A DNA stretch of 64,000 bases from Bacteroidaceae bacterium (GCA_017442855.1 JAFSPM010000009.1:1-64000); one strand, 5' to 3'. Positions 41,603 to 51,745 are shown, counted from the first letter of the stretch. Numbers and translations: made by a program. The notes: generated by a model from the sequence alone, not told the origin.

Positions 41603-41633
41603 CAAAGATAGTGCAAGATGAAGACAAAAGCAA
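41603..41633 (-). promoter_or_regulatory. Promoter of the pepT leader / ncRNA
   Basis: On the minus strand TTG (41633-41631), 20-bp spacer, TATCTTTG (41610-41603), a full match to the Bacteroidetes consensus. Confidence 0.72.
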
Positions 41634-41824
41634 GTTTTCTCTCCAAAAAAACAAGTAAATGCTTGGAATATTAGTATTATGGAGTGCAGACCAAAGAAAC
41701 TAATCAGGCAGTAAAAAAACAATAATCGAAAAGTGTACCACTAATGCATTTATATATATTTCTCACGAATAGTTTTCTGTAGTTTTGTTGTTCCGACCAA
41801 TTTGTCTGATGATTATGAGAATGA

Positions 41825-41857
41825 TATTTTGATGTCGCAATTTGCGACATCAAAATA
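41825..41857. repeat. Perfect 15-bp palindrome
   Basis: TATTTTGATGTCGCA (41825-41839) and TGCGACATCAAAATA (41843-41857) with a 3-base loop. No T-run follows, so it is not a classic terminator. The rest of 41634-42186 is AT-rich with no convincing gene; a translated stretch near 41950-42060 is interrupted by stops and was not recognised. Confidence 0.75.
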
Positions 41858-42186
41858 ATAAATGACTAAATTAACAGCGCCCCCGCTGATTAGCGATGGC
41901 TTTTGTTTTACTTATGTTGTAACTTCGCATTGACGATCTGAAAAATACTGCCTGCCATGTTTGAAGGGAGACGTCCCCAAGATCCGGCGCAGTATCTGGA
42001 GCGAGTGAAAGGAGATATTCCTATAGGGGGATGGAAGATACTGCGATGACTCTTGGCGGATACTGCGACCACCAGAGGAAGACTTTTTTTCACTTCGTGG
42101 AAAGTTTTCCTACGGTAGATAGTCAGCTATGGAAAGACCAATAATAGGTATTGCATCGAATCGAAGCGATTTGAAACGGTCTTTGG

Positions 42187-42804
42187 CTATCCGTTCACCT
42201 TGTAGGGCATTCGATTGATAATGGAGCGACCAAGGGTTACCTCATCAGTATATTCCAGTTCGTCACCTACACTGACACCACGGGCCAGGACGCTGAGTTG
42301 CACAGGGTAGTCCTTGAGGCGGCGGGAGATGTAGAAGCTGGTGGTGTCGCCCTCCATGGTGGTGCTTAAGGCAAAGATGACTTCTTTGATGTCGCCACTG
42401 GCCACTCGTTCTATCAGGCTGTCAATCTCGAGGTTCTTGGGACCCATGCCGTCCATCGGACTGATAAGTCCGCCCAGCACATGATAGAGTCCATTGTATT
42501 GCTGGGTGCTCTCGATGGCCATCACGTCGCGGATGTTTTGTACCACACAGATGGTGGTGCTGTCGCGCCTGGGGTTGGAGCAGATGTTACACACATCGGT
42601 GTCGCTGATGTTGTGACACACCTTGCAGTATTTCACTTCGCGCTTGAGCTGGATGATGGCATTGCCAAAAGCCTCGACGGTGGCGGTGTCTTGGTTGAGC
42701 AGATGCAACACCAGGCGCATGGCGGTCTTTGTGCCTACACCAGGCAGTTTGGCAAACTCGCTGACTGCTTTCTCTAATAACAAGGATGGGTATTGGTTGT
42801 TCAT
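42187..42804 (-). CDS. recR: Recombination protein RecR
   Basis: The 205-residue protein has the helix-hairpin-helix [12 protein letters not shown], a four-cysteine zinc finger ([16 protein letters not shown]) and a Toprim domain ([27 protein letters not shown]). It works with RecF/RecO at gaps. Its start overlaps the end of addB by 4 bases, forming an operon with two recombination nuclease genes. Confidence 0.95.
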   Translation of the reverse strand: MNNQYPSLLLEKAVSEFAKLPGVGTKTAMRLVLHLLNQDTATVEAFGNAIIQLKREVKYCKVCHNISDTDVCNICSNPRRDSTTICVVQNIRDVMAIESTQQYNGLYHVLGGLISPMDGMGPKNLEIDSLIERVASGDIKEVIFALSTTMEGDTTSFYISRRLKDYPVQLSVLARGVSVGDELEYTDEVTLGRSIINRMPYKVNG

Positions 42805-45680
42805 AGCTTTTCTTTTTTAATCTTACACAATTGGGCATAGTCGCACCAACGACAGGCATCGGGGCGATATTGGGTTTGCTGAAATGGTATGTTGCGGTCG
42901 AATATCTCGGCTAACAGGGCCTGCAGACGCTTACGGAAATCGGCATCCAGCTGACTGAAATCACTGACGGCAACCTTGTCGAGAAGGATGTCGGTGGTGA
43001 AATCGTTGGAGGCTGCACGATGGATGAGCAACAGGCCTGGAGTGACCTTCAACGGCTGCTTGTGACACATGACAGAGGCATAGAGGAAAGTCTGGAAGAT
43101 GCGGTGGTCGCGCTTCTTGCCTGCAAAGATGGCATCCATATCGGTGGCCTTGGGGATTTGTCCGCCTGTCTTGTAATCGATGATGCGCAACACGCCGTCT
43201 TTGCTGTCCATGCGGTCGATGGTGCCGCCTACCTTGACTTGCAACATCTGGTTGGCCACTGGCACCTGGAAGGTTTCTGTCTCTACCTTCTCGACATCTA
43301 CCAGGGTGAAGGGCACGTGCTTCATGTCGAAGCGGATGAGGTTCTCCAAATAGCGGATGATGACACTGCGGTTGATCTGCTGGGTGCCGTTATAGGCGGC
43401 TCTCTCATGTGGGTCAATCTGGAAGAACAGGTGCTTGAAGGCATTATCTACATAGGCATACAGACGGGGCTTGTCTTTCAGCACTTTCTCTAAATCAGTG
43501 GCGTTGATGACATTGCCATGGGCGGTGAGGTCTTTGTAGAGCTTCTCGGCTGCTTCGTGGAAGATGCTGCCAAACACGGCATTGTCGATCTCGGACGATA
43601 CTTCTTCGGGCTTGCGGATGCGGGCTACATATTTATAATAGAAGCTCAGCGGACAGTTGAGGTAGGTGTTGAGGGCAGAGGGCGAAATGTACCAATCGTC
43701 TTGCTGCGGATTGGCATAGTTATCTACCAACAGCTGGTATATCTCTGGGGTTTTGACAACGGTGATCTCTCGCTCGTGTGCAGGTGATTGTCCGGCTTCG
43801 AGCTGCTCTCGCCGGATGGCTTGGGGCGACTCGGTGAGCAGTTGCAGCATGAAGCGTGACATCTCTCCACGGTTCAGTCCTTCGGTCGAGGTGTTATACA
43901 TCATCGTCACCGTCTCGGCTCGCTGTATGAGGCGGTAGAAATAGTAGGCATAGACCGAGTTCTTGTGCTCGATGGTGGTGAGGCCAAAGGCTTTGCGCAG
44001 GTTATAGGGGATGAACGAGGCATTGCTTTCTGTCTTGGGCAGCTGTCCTTCGTTGACGGATAGCAGGAGCAGGTGCTTGAAGTCCAGGTTTCTGGTTTCC
44101 AAGATGCCCATGATCTGCATACCGATGGCCGGCTCTCCGTGAAATGGGATGGTGGCGCTGCTGAAGATGCGGTTCAGCAACTTGCGCAGGGTATTGGTGT
44201 TGACCGTGAGGTCGCCTTGCTGGATGAGGGTGAGCAAGCGGTTGATGAGGGTGTAGCTCTTGAACAATGATTCGCGGTAGAGCTGCGAGAAGATCTCGTG
44301 CTCGTCTGACTCGTCATTGCGGAACAAGGTGGTGGCATCCAACAGCATGTTGACCAGGTAGGTGCATAGGGCTTGGTTGCCGCTGACTGGGGTAAATGCC
44401 TTGCTGAGGAAGTCGTCTGCTTTAAGCTCATCGGGTTGGGGGAAGAAGCGGTTCTTGCTGGTGAGTTCCTGCTCGATGGTACTGGCTGCTGGCGACAATT
44501 GACGGGTGTAGGGATGACGCAGGAAAGCCAGTACTTGTTCGTAGATATAATGTCCGTTCTTGGCTTGATAGCCAATGGTTTGCAGGTCGGCCAGCACATT
44601 GATGAAGCTAAACACGGGCGTTTGTGACAGCGGGAAGCCCATGGTGACATTGACATGCTGTACCTCTTGGGGCAGGGCATGCAGCACGGGTTGCAGCAAA
44701 CGCTCGTTGCACAACACCACAGCATTTTCTTTCTCTGCACCATCGTGCGAGAGCTGGGCGTACCATTGTGGGATGTAGCGCGCCTGAGCATTCTCAGTGG
44801 GGGCAGCGATATACTTGATTTGCTTGGGTTGCTCCATCTGCTGGAAATGCTCCTCGCTGAGGGCATTGGGGAACAGCTGCATGTTGCGCATGATGAACTC
44901 GCCCGCCTCGTGGGTGAACGGGATAGCCGCTTTTCGTGGTTGTATGGTGTAACTGATGTCGTAATTCCAGTAGAACAGGGCTTTATCTGCTTCTTGCAGT
45001 CGCTTGAACAGGGTGGTCTCTACACGATTCAATACGTTGAAGCCCACAAAAACCAGACGTTCGTAAGGCAGCTGACTGACATCCAACCGTTCGATGATAT
45101 CTCGGTAGAGCATGCCTTCATAGGCAATGCCCAACTGACTAAGATCCTTGCGGAAATGCTGGTAGATGGCGCCTAGTTTGTTCCATACACCGATGAAACG
45201 CTGCTTGAGCTCGGATGTCTTTTCGATCGAGAAATGACTGAAGAACTGACGGATGGCTTCCTGCTGTTCTTCAGTGAGGTAGCTGAGGTCTTCCAGGTCT
45301 TTCAGGTCTTGCAGGTTGCCAAACAGCTGTGTGGCGTCGGCCATATTCTTATCTACATCGTCGAAATCGCTGATGAGCAGTTCGCCCCAATAGTAGAAGT
45401 CGTCGAGCGATTCTTCGCTCTGTGTCTCTTCGCGATATACCTTATATAATTCGCATACCAGACGGATGGGGTCGCCCGTTTTCAAAGTGGAGAGGGAGGA
45501 GAACAGTTCTTGTATGCTGATGTAGGCAGGTGACCATACAGGGGTGGATGCCTGACGGGCGAGGTGTTCGCTGAAGAACAAACTGGCTCGCTTGTTGGGG
45601 AACACCACTGCTGTGTGCGAAAGGTCGGTACCTATGCGCTGATAGAGGTCGTGTGCTACTATTTCCAAGAATGTTTTCAT
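42801..45680 (-). CDS. AddB-like PD-(D/E)XK nuclease/helicase-like protein
   Basis: The 959-residue protein starts with an inactivated helicase-like region ([20 protein letters not shown]). It ends with a RecB-type nuclease: [34 protein letters not shown] and a terminal [10 protein letters not shown]. The four cysteines (one before the nuclease, three at the end) fit the Fe-S staple of AddB. With the neighbouring AddA it should process DNA double-strand ends. Stop and start codons overlap both neighbours (ATGA). Confidence 0.88.
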   Translation of the reverse strand: MKTFLEIVAHDLYQRIGTDLSHTAVVFPNKRASLFFSEHLARQASTPVWSPAYISIQELFSSLSTLKTGDPIRLVCELYKVYREETQSEESLDDFYYWGELLISDFDDVDKNMADATQLFGNLQDLKDLEDLSYLTEEQQEAIRQFFSHFSIEKTSELKQRFIGVWNKLGAIYQHFRKDLSQLGIAYEGMLYRDIIERLDVSQLPYERLVFVGFNVLNRVETTLFKRLQEADKALFYWNYDISYTIQPRKAAIPFTHEAGEFIMRNMQLFPNALSEEHFQQMEQPKQIKYIAAPTENAQARYIPQWYAQLSHDGAEKENAVVLCNERLLQPVLHALPQEVQHVNVTMGFPLSQTPVFSFINVLADLQTIGYQAKNGHYIYEQVLAFLRHPYTRQLSPAASTIEQELTSKNRFFPQPDELKADDFLSKAFTPVSGNQALCTYLVNMLLDATTLFRNDESDEHEIFSQLYRESLFKSYTLINRLLTLIQQGDLTVNTNTLRKLLNRIFSSATIPFHGEPAIGMQIMGILETRNLDFKHLLLLSVNEGQLPKTESNASFIPYNLRKAFGLTTIEHKNSVYAYYFYRLIQRAETVTMMYNTSTEGLNRGEMSRFMLQLLTESPQAIRREQLEAGQSPAHEREITVVKTPEIYQLLVDNYANPQQDDWYISPSALNTYLNCPLSFYYKYVARIRKPEEVSSEIDNAVFGSIFHEAAEKLYKDLTAHGNVINATDLEKVLKDKPRLYAYVDNAFKHLFFQIDPHERAAYNGTQQINRSVIIRYLENLIRFDMKHVPFTLVDVEKVETETFQVPVANQMLQVKVGGTIDRMDSKDGVLRIIDYKTGGQIPKATDMDAIFAGKKRDHRIFQTFLYASVMCHKQPLKVTPGLLLIHRAASNDFTTDILLDKVAVSDFSQLDADFRKRLQALLAEIFDRNIPFQQTQYRPDACRWCDYAQLCKIKKEKL

Positions 45681-48600
45681 ACGCTTTCTATTTGATTTTC
45701 ATCTACGTACCATAGGTAGCCCGTGATGTTTCGGTAGCTCATGCGCTTGAGCAGGTCGATATAGGTCTGTACCTGTCGGCGGTGACTTTGCTTGGGCTTA
45801 CCGAACTTGAAATCCACTACCACCATCTCGTCGCCTCGCAGCATCACACGGTCTGGTCGGCGTTGCTGTAGGCCGTTGTCCGTCATCCAAATAATCTCAC
45901 ACTCGTTGAACAGCTGCCAAGTACCATCATACCAGGGCTGTATGGCTGGGTGGGCAAAAGCTCGCTGTACCTCATCACGTATTTCCTGTTCACTTACCAC
46001 ACCTCCGACAATGCCTTCGGCTATCAAGTTGCTGATGGCTGGTTCTATATCGTCTTTGGTGCGTATGGAGGCAAAGAGGGTGTGCAGGATGCTGCCTCGG
46101 TTCATGAATCGCTGCGACGATTCGGCTTCGTCAATGCCTGCGATGAAGTCGGCCGAACGGTTCGATTCGCGGAACTCTATGTCGGGATGGTGGCTTACCA
46201 TCTGGATATTCATCGAGCAGGGCTGTTGTGCCAGGATGTTTTGTGATGTCTGCTGTTGTTCTTCCTGATAGCCCATGAGCTGTCCGTATTCAAAAACGCT
46301 TTCTTCCTCTTGCCAACTAGCTGCCAGAGGGGCGGCAATATCGTGTAATGATATGCGTAGCAGTTCGCTGATTCTTCCTTTCTTTGTATCTTGATTACTG
46401 AAGATAATCATATTCTTCTCTGCTCTTGTCAAGGCCACGTAAAGGATGTTGAGATTATCTACCCAAAGCTGCAATCGCTCACGCAGGAAATCGTCTTTGA
46501 ATACCGATTTCAGCATTTTTTCGGAATACCTGACTGGCACCATATCGAGGGCATCGTAAGGAGCTGACTGCGGTGAGCACCATACCAGTTGCTCCATTTG
46601 TGAATCCAAGGTCATGGTCCAGTCGCAGAAAGGCACCAGTACGGTATGGAATTCCAAGCCCTTGGCGGCATGGACGGTCATGATGCGTATGCCGTCGATC
46701 TCGCCACTGGGGATGGTCTGGTAGCAGAGTTTGTCGTCCCAATACTGCAGAAAGGCGGTAAGTTCTGACGAGTGGTCGTTGAGGTATTCGCTCACGGCGT
46801 CGTAGAACTTGAACAGATAGGCATCCTGTTGCTCAATCTGTTGCAACGAGAAGATGTCGAACAGTTCCTCCACCAGTTCGTACAAAGGCATTTGCTGCAG
46901 TTCTTTCCTGCGCTCGAAGAAGGCTGCTGGCAACAGCTCAGTGATGGGTGCGGTAAGCAGGGCGTGTTGGTCGGTGATGTCTCGATGCAGTACTTGTTGC
47001 TGATAATCGGTCAGCAAAGCTGCCTCTGCGATATGATCATCTGGGTCGGAGAGGCATCGCAGGGCATTAATAATAATATGTATGGCGGTTGATGCGTCTA
47101 ACCTGAATGCTTCGTTTGACACCACTGGGATGTGTAGCTCTCTGTCGAACCAGGTGGCGATGTTGCCCAACTGTCGTTTACTGCGTAGGAGAATCACCAT
47201 CTGATTCAGGGGAATGCCCTTTTGCTGCAATTGGGTGACCTCTTTGCCCAAAGCACGGATGGTATTGTCCTCGTAGCTGTCGGACTCCTCGTCTTTTCCT
47301 ATGAACGATACCTTTACATATCCTTCGTCTGTCTCTTTCTTTGTTAACTGTTTTACATCGCTATAGGCATGGAGTAGGGGCAGACAATCTTCATCCAGCT
47401 CTTCACGGTATTGCTTGTTCAGGTTCTCTACCATCTTCTCAAACAGATGGTTGTTGAACTGAATGATATGCCACTTGCTGCGATAGTTGTACGAAAGCGG
47501 CACGATGCGTATTTTATGGGGCGTCTCTTGATCGTGCATGTCGTTGAGGATGTTCCAGTCGCCATTGCGCCAGCGATAGATGGACTGTTTCACATCGCCC
47601 ACAATCAGACTGTCAGCTCCTTGGGCTAGTCCTTCATCCACCAGCGGCTTGAAGTTACTCCACTGCAAACGACTGGTGTCTTGGAACTCGTCGATCATGA
47701 TGTGGGTAATATGGGTGCCTATCTTTTCGAAAATAAAGGCCGAGTCGCTGTCGCTGATCAGGTTAGCCAGCAATTGGTTGGTGTCGGCCAACAGAAAACG
47801 GTTCTTTTCGTGATTCTCAAGGGTGACAGCCTCGCGTATGGCATTGATGAGCTGCAGCTGGTATAGGTATCGCGTACCCATGTCGCAGCTGCGACTGATG
47901 GCCACTGTCTGAGCACGATAGGTTTCGGCTTCATTGAGCAGAGGCATGAGCTTTTGCTCTACCACTGAGGCAAGTTGCTCTTTTTGCTTGGCTTTGGCAT
48001 TGACCCAACTGTCAACGTTCTGCAGTTTTTCTTCTATGCGCTTGCCGGGCAGTTTGTCGTCATCGAATTTATCTTTATTCAATTTTTCGAAATAGCCAAT
48101 GACGGTGGAGCCATATTTGAGGTCAGTGTCGAAGATGCGATGCTCGTTCATGATGTCGGTAAAACGCTGTCTGTATGGGGCTAATCCGTCGATGGCTTCC
48201 TGCTTTATCAGTTTGAGGTGTTGCTGGTAATCCTTGATAATATGACTGTCTTTCAATTGCTCGTGCAGTCGTTTGCTCTTTTCTACGAAGCCCTCGTCAA
48301 AGATATGCCGTCCAAATGACTTCAACTCATCATCGACTTGCCAGCGGGTAGCATCGTTGATCTTTGCATCGATATAGCTGAGTATCCAGGATAATTCTAT
48401 GGAATGCTCATCGAGTTGGGCAATCATGTGATCGACTACTTCATCGAGTACGGCCTTATTATCCAGCTCAATGTTCAGGTTGGAACCGATGCCTAATTCT
48501 CGTGCCAGGTTGCGCGTGACTGTCTGGAAGAAGGAATCGATGGTGGTGACTTGAAAGCGGTTGTAGTCGTGCAAGATGCGATGTAGTGCATCACCAGCCC

Positions 48601-48877
48601 GTTGTCTGATGTCAATGGTGCTGAACGAATGTCCCGTTTCTTGCAGTCGTTTTATCAAAGCATCCAGATAGGGTGCTGAAGCTGCATCGTCTTGCCAAAT
48701 GCCCCACATCTGTTGCAGGATGCGTTCTTTCATCTCTGTGGTGGCCTTGTTGGTGAACGTCACGGCCAAAATATGTCGATAGGCGCTGGGGTTAATGATA
48801 AGGTGCATGATATACTCCACCGCCAAGGTGAAGGTCTTGCCAGAACCTGCTGATGCCTTATAAATGAGTAATTCCAT
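45677..48877 (-). CDS. AddA-like UvrD-family helicase-nuclease
   Basis: The start is placed at 48877 (1066 residues); a frame from 48904 adds nine unlikely residues. Walker A ASAGSGKTFTL, TFTNKATTEMKERIL, IMIDEFQDTSRLQW, VAKQSIYRWRNGD-like motif III (GDVKQSIYRWRNGD), IRIMTVHAAKGLEFHTV, ALTRAEKNMIIF and a terminal nuclease motif (VVVDFKFGK). This is the RecB/AddA partner of the AddB-like protein. The pair resects double-strand breaks before recombination and also limits phage DNA. Confidence 0.9.
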   Translation of the reverse strand: MELLIYKASAGSGKTFTLAVEYIMHLIINPSAYRHILAVTFTNKATTEMKERILQQMWGIWQDDAASAPYLDALIKRLQETGHSFSTIDIRQRAGDALHRILHDYNRFQVTTIDSFFQTVTRNLARELGIGSNLNIELDNKAVLDEVVDHMIAQLDEHSIELSWILSYIDAKINDATRWQVDDELKSFGRHIFDEGFVEKSKRLHEQLKDSHIIKDYQQHLKLIKQEAIDGLAPYRQRFTDIMNEHRIFDTDLKYGSTVIGYFEKLNKDKFDDDKLPGKRIEEKLQNVDSWVNAKAKQKEQLASVVEQKLMPLLNEAETYRAQTVAISRSCDMGTRYLYQLQLINAIREAVTLENHEKNRFLLADTNQLLANLISDSDSAFIFEKIGTHITHIMIDEFQDTSRLQWSNFKPLVDEGLAQGADSLIVGDVKQSIYRWRNGDWNILNDMHDQETPHKIRIVPLSYNYRSKWHIIQFNNHLFEKMVENLNKQYREELDEDCLPLLHAYSDVKQLTKKETDEGYVKVSFIGKDEESDSYEDNTIRALGKEVTQLQQKGIPLNQMVILLRSKRQLGNIATWFDRELHIPVVSNEAFRLDASTAIHIIINALRCLSDPDDHIAEAALLTDYQQQVLHRDITDQHALLTAPITELLPAAFFERRKELQQMPLYELVEELFDIFSLQQIEQQDAYLFKFYDAVSEYLNDHSSELTAFLQYWDDKLCYQTIPSGEIDGIRIMTVHAAKGLEFHTVLVPFCDWTMTLDSQMEQLVWCSPQSAPYDALDMVPVRYSEKMLKSVFKDDFLRERLQLWVDNLNILYVALTRAEKNMIIFSNQDTKKGRISELLRISLHDIAAPLAASWQEEESVFEYGQLMGYQEEQQQTSQNILAQQPCSMNIQMVSHHPDIEFRESNRSADFIAGIDEAESSQRFMNRGSILHTLFASIRTKDDIEPAISNLIAEGIVGGVVSEQEIRDEVQRAFAHPAIQPWYDGTWQLFNECEIIWMTDNGLQQRRPDRVMLRGDEMVVVDFKFGKPKQSHRRQVQTYIDLLKRMSYRNITGYLWYVDENQIESV

Positions 48878-48986
48878 GTGGTAAAGATACAGAAAAAAAG
48901 GCAAACAATAATGTTTTTTGACATAAAACTTAAAAATAGTTGATAAAAATTTTTTAGTTTTAAAATATTTACTTAAATTTGTGCCA

Positions 48987-49143
48987 CATTACCTGATTGA
49001 CGTGATAGTATGTGAATATAATCTGGTCATACAAATGCATGTATTTTTGCATTGACAGGATAATTGAATAGTAGTTTTGTCGTGTTTTATTTTGTGTTTG
49101 TGTTGTAGACTAGGCTTTGTTGAGAAACAAGGCCTAGTTTTTT
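48987..49143 (+). ncRNA. Candidate small RNA between addA and padR
   Basis: A TAAATTTG -7-like box at 48974-48981 is followed by a three-way fold: closing CCTG/CAGG (48992-48995 with 49056-49059), GTATG/CATAC (49008-49012 with 49028-49032) and ATGCA/TGCAT (49035-49039 with 49048-49052). It ends with a strong terminator (ACTAGGC...GCCTAGT, T6, to 49143). There is no open reading frame to account for this terminator, and the nearby addA gene points the other way. The -33 box is weak. Confidence 0.45.
49109..49143 (+). terminator. Terminator of the candidate small RNA
   Basis: ACTAGGC-TTTGTT-GAG-AAACAA-GGCCTAGT followed by T6; about 13 base pairs. Confidence 0.8.
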
Positions 49144-49220
49144 GTAGAACGGTATGACCTAGGCGAAAAGGTCGTAAGAATGGGATAAGTGTTAAATAAT
49201 GTCAAATTATGGAAGATTTA

Positions 49221-49264
49221 TAGTACTATGTATTGCAAGGTACTAAAATAATTTCATATCTTTG
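49221..49264 (+). promoter_or_regulatory. padR promoter with overlapping operator-like palindrome
   Basis: TTG at 49233-49235, 21-bp spacer, TATCTTTG at 49257-49264. The inverted repeat TAGTACTATG...AAGGTACTA (49221-49245) covers the -33 box. Its AGTACTATGTA..TGCA..GTACT layout resembles operators of PadR-type regulators, so autoregulation by the next gene is likely. Confidence 0.65.
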
Positions 49265-49329
49265 CAAAACCAAAGGTTGCCTATATGACAACATTTGGTG
49301 TGTATTCACTACATAAAACATATAAAGAT

Positions 49330-49683
49330 ATGAGTAACGAAAATGCAAAATCACAGATGAGGAAGGGGATGCTGGAGTATTGTGTGTTGTTGCTGTTGCA
49401 CAGAGACGCTGCCTATGCTTCTGACATTCTCTCACAGCTGAAAGAGGCTGAACTGTTGGTGGTGGAGGGAACACTTTATCCCTTGCTGACCCGACTGAAG
49501 AACGACGGGCTGCTGAACTATGAATGGCGAGAATCGACACAAGGTCCGCCCAGAAAGTATTATTGTCTGACGGAACTTGGTGTGGAGGCGCTGAAAGCGA
49601 TGGATGAGGCATGGGTTGGACTGACGCATACGGTAGAGGTGCTGAAATCGAGCATCACCGACCCAAAATTCCTGATTGTTTAA
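49330..49683 (+). CDS. PadR-family transcriptional regulator
   Basis: The start is set at the ATG at 49330 (117 residues). The winged helix (MLEYCVLLLLHRDAAYASDI, VVEGTLYPLLTRLKNDGLL) and the wing/helix end (GPPRKYYCLTELG) are typical of PadR. It is 23 bp before the PspC-domain gene, a pairing known in Bacteroidetes for envelope stress. It probably represses its own operon through the palindrome at 49221-49245. Confidence 0.9.
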   Translation: MSNENAKSQMRKGMLEYCVLLLLHRDAAYASDILSQLKEAELLVVEGTLYPLLTRLKNDGLLNYEWRESTQGPPRKYYCLTELGVEALKAMDEAWVGLTHTVEVLKSSITDPKFLIV

Positions 49684-49706
49684 TTGATTAAGAAAAACCT
49701 ACTAAT

Positions 49707-50831
49707 ATGAAAAAGAATATTAACATCAACATGTTTGGCGTGATCTACGCCATTGACGAGGATGCTTACGATCTGCTGAAAAAGTATCTGGAGAATATGC
49801 GCAGCTATTATAGCCGTCGCAGTGGTGGGGAGGAAATTGCCAACGATGTGGAGAGTCGTGTGGCTGAACTCTTTGCTGACCTGAAGGCTCAAGGGGTGGA
49901 GGCTATCACCATAGAGCATGTGGAGGATATCATCAAGCGTATTGGTGACCCACAGCAAATGGATGAGGAGGCTGATGTGAAAAGTGAGCGTGTAATGGAC
50001 GGTGGCTATGCAGAGGCTGTTGATGATAAGTCCGTTAGGAAATTGTATCGTGACCCAGACGACAAAATTTTGGGCGGTGTGATATCAGGTCTTTGCCATT
50101 ACTTAGGTATTGAAGATCCTGTAATAGCACGATTGATATTCTTGTTGCTGGTGTTCTTCTCACATGCTATTCTGGTGGTGGTCTATGCTGTTTGCTGGGC
50201 ACTGATTCCTGAGGCCAAGACGGCTGAGGAACGCTTGCAGATGAAGGGCAAACGAGTAACTCCGAATGCCATTAACGAGGAACTGATGCAGGGTGTGGAT
50301 CGTGCGAAGAAGTTTGTGAACGATCCTGAGAATCAGCGCAAAGCTAGTGGATGTCTGGCTACTTTCGTGAAGGTATGCTTCTTCTCGTTCTTGGGATTCT
50401 TGACACTTATATGTGGCTCTATATTGCTCTGTGTGCTGGTAGCCTTATTTGTGTCGTTGGGTGCTACTATGTTCGGTATTGGGGGTACTATGATAGGTTT
50501 AGGCATTGACCCTGATTTTGTGAATATGCTCAACACCGTACCGACATGGGTACAGTGGACTTTCGCTGGTGCTACTATACTGGTACTTGCTATTCCATTG
50601 TTCATGCTTTTGCATAAGCTGTTGAGTAAGCCCGAGAAGTCGATGTCAACAGGGGCAGTGGTAACGATGATTATCGTTTGGATACTGGCTTTGGGCGTAG
50701 CTATCTCAACGCTGGTACCCATAGCTGCCAGCTTTGCTGAAAAAGAATATAACTTTCATAAACACTACAGAGCTGAAGTTGTAGTAGAACAACCAGCTAC
50801 TGCCGAAGCAGAAGCAGTATTTGTATCATAA
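49707..50831 (+). CDS. PspC-domain membrane protein
   Basis: The 374-residue protein has a cytoplasmic amino-terminal region (DUF-like; VFGVIYAIDEDAY-type start and a coiled segment). A PspC domain follows (KLYRDPDDKILGGVISGLCHYLG near 112-134). About four further membrane helices (about 140-165, 215-245, 275-297, 310-335) and a short tail end it. Its role is likely envelope stress, under the PadR regulator upstream. Confidence 0.85.
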   Translation: MKKNININMFGVIYAIDEDAYDLLKKYLENMRSYYSRRSGGEEIANDVESRVAELFADLKAQGVEAITIEHVEDIIKRIGDPQQMDEEADVKSERVMDGGYAEAVDDKSVRKLYRDPDDKILGGVISGLCHYLGIEDPVIARLIFLLLVFFSHAILVVVYAVCWALIPEAKTAEERLQMKGKRVTPNAINEELMQGVDRAKKFVNDPENQRKASGCLATFVKVCFFSFLGFLTLICGSILLCVLVALFVSLGATMFGIGGTMIGLGIDPDFVNMLNTVPTWVQWTFAGATILVLAIPLFMLLHKLLSKPEKSMSTGAVVTMIIVWILALGVAISTLVPIAASFAEKEYNFHKHYRAEVVVEQPATAEAEAVFVS

Positions 50832-50865
50832 TTGCATCTGCTGGTAAGAAATACGTTGGATTATG

Positions 50866-50897
50866 TAAAGGGGTGTTGTTTTACAGCACCCCTTTAT
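50866..50897. terminator. Bidirectional terminator between pspC-type gene and ispE
   Basis: TAAAGGGGTG...CACCCCTTTA, a 10-bp stem. It overlaps the last codons of ispE, whose stop is at 50881-50883. Confidence 0.75.
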
Positions 50898-51714
50898 AGT
50901 AGAAGTAGTCTGTGCTTAGTGTCAGGTTAGGCAGTTCTGTGTTGGGCTTGAATAAACCAAAAACAGATGACCCAGAGCCACTCATAGAAGCGTATTCAGC
51001 TCCATTGTCGTATAGTAGCTGTTTGATGGCCTCGATTTGAGGATGTTGCGGGAAGATGCTCGCCTCGAAATCGTTGACTAAATTTTTGCGCCATTCTGAG
51101 ATAGGTGCTTGCAGTACATCGACAATAGATACCGTTGGACGTTGAGGATGGATATGTGCAAATGCTTCCTTGGTGGAAACAAACACATTGGGCTTGATGA
51201 TAATGATCTGGTAGTCCTTGAGTGACAGACTGATGGGAGAGAAAACATCACCAATGCCTGTGGCAAAAGTAGGCTGATTCTGGATGAAGAAAGCACAATC
51301 GGCTCCCAACTGAACAGCCAACTGTTCGAGCTGTGCTGTTGAAAGATGCAATTCAAATAACTGGTCAAGTAGTTTGAGCATGAAGGCAGCATCGGCAGAG
51401 CCACCTCCCAAACCTGCTCCAGAAGGGATATGCTTGAGCAAGTGGATATCTACAGAGCACAGGTCAGGATATGATTCCTTGAGCAATTGATATGCTTTGA
51501 TCACCAAGTTCTTGTCGGCATCGCAATCGAGCGTGTTACCATATTGTTGAAAGGTGTATCCTCTTTCCACAGGGCCGTTAGTGACAGTAATCTCCAGTGC
51601 GTCATGAAGGCCTGTCACAGGATAAAAAACCGTCTCTAAATCGTGATAGCCGTCAGCACGGCGGTTCACGATGTTCAACCCCAAATTAATTTTGCAGTTC
51701 GGAAAGCAAATCAT
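50881..51714 (-). CDS. ispE: 4-diphosphocytidyl-2-C-methyl-D-erythritol kinase
   Basis: The 277-residue GHMP kinase has INLGLNIVNRRADGYHDLET at the start, the ATP loop IPSGAGLGGGSADAAF and a third motif MSGSGSSVFG. It acts in the non-mevalonate isoprenoid pathway. The upstream side is a repeat-bearing spacer shared with dnaB. Confidence 0.95.
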   Translation of the reverse strand: MICFPNCKINLGLNIVNRRADGYHDLETVFYPVTGLHDALEITVTNGPVERGYTFQQYGNTLDCDADKNLVIKAYQLLKESYPDLCSVDIHLLKHIPSGAGLGGGSADAAFMLKLLDQLFELHLSTAQLEQLAVQLGADCAFFIQNQPTFATGIGDVFSPISLSLKDYQIIIIKPNVFVSTKEAFAHIHPQRPTVSIVDVLQAPISEWRKNLVNDFEASIFPQHPQIEAIKQLLYDNGAEYASMSGSGSSVFGLFKPNTELPNLTLSTDYFYYKGVL

Positions 51715-51745
51715 ACTAGTTTCAGCCTGTTTTTTTTGCCACCTT

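Noticed and set aside
41455-41658. 67-codon plus-strand gene in the 41.2-42.2 kb spacer
   Set aside because: It lies opposite the structured leader and its promoter, and its product has no recognisable features.
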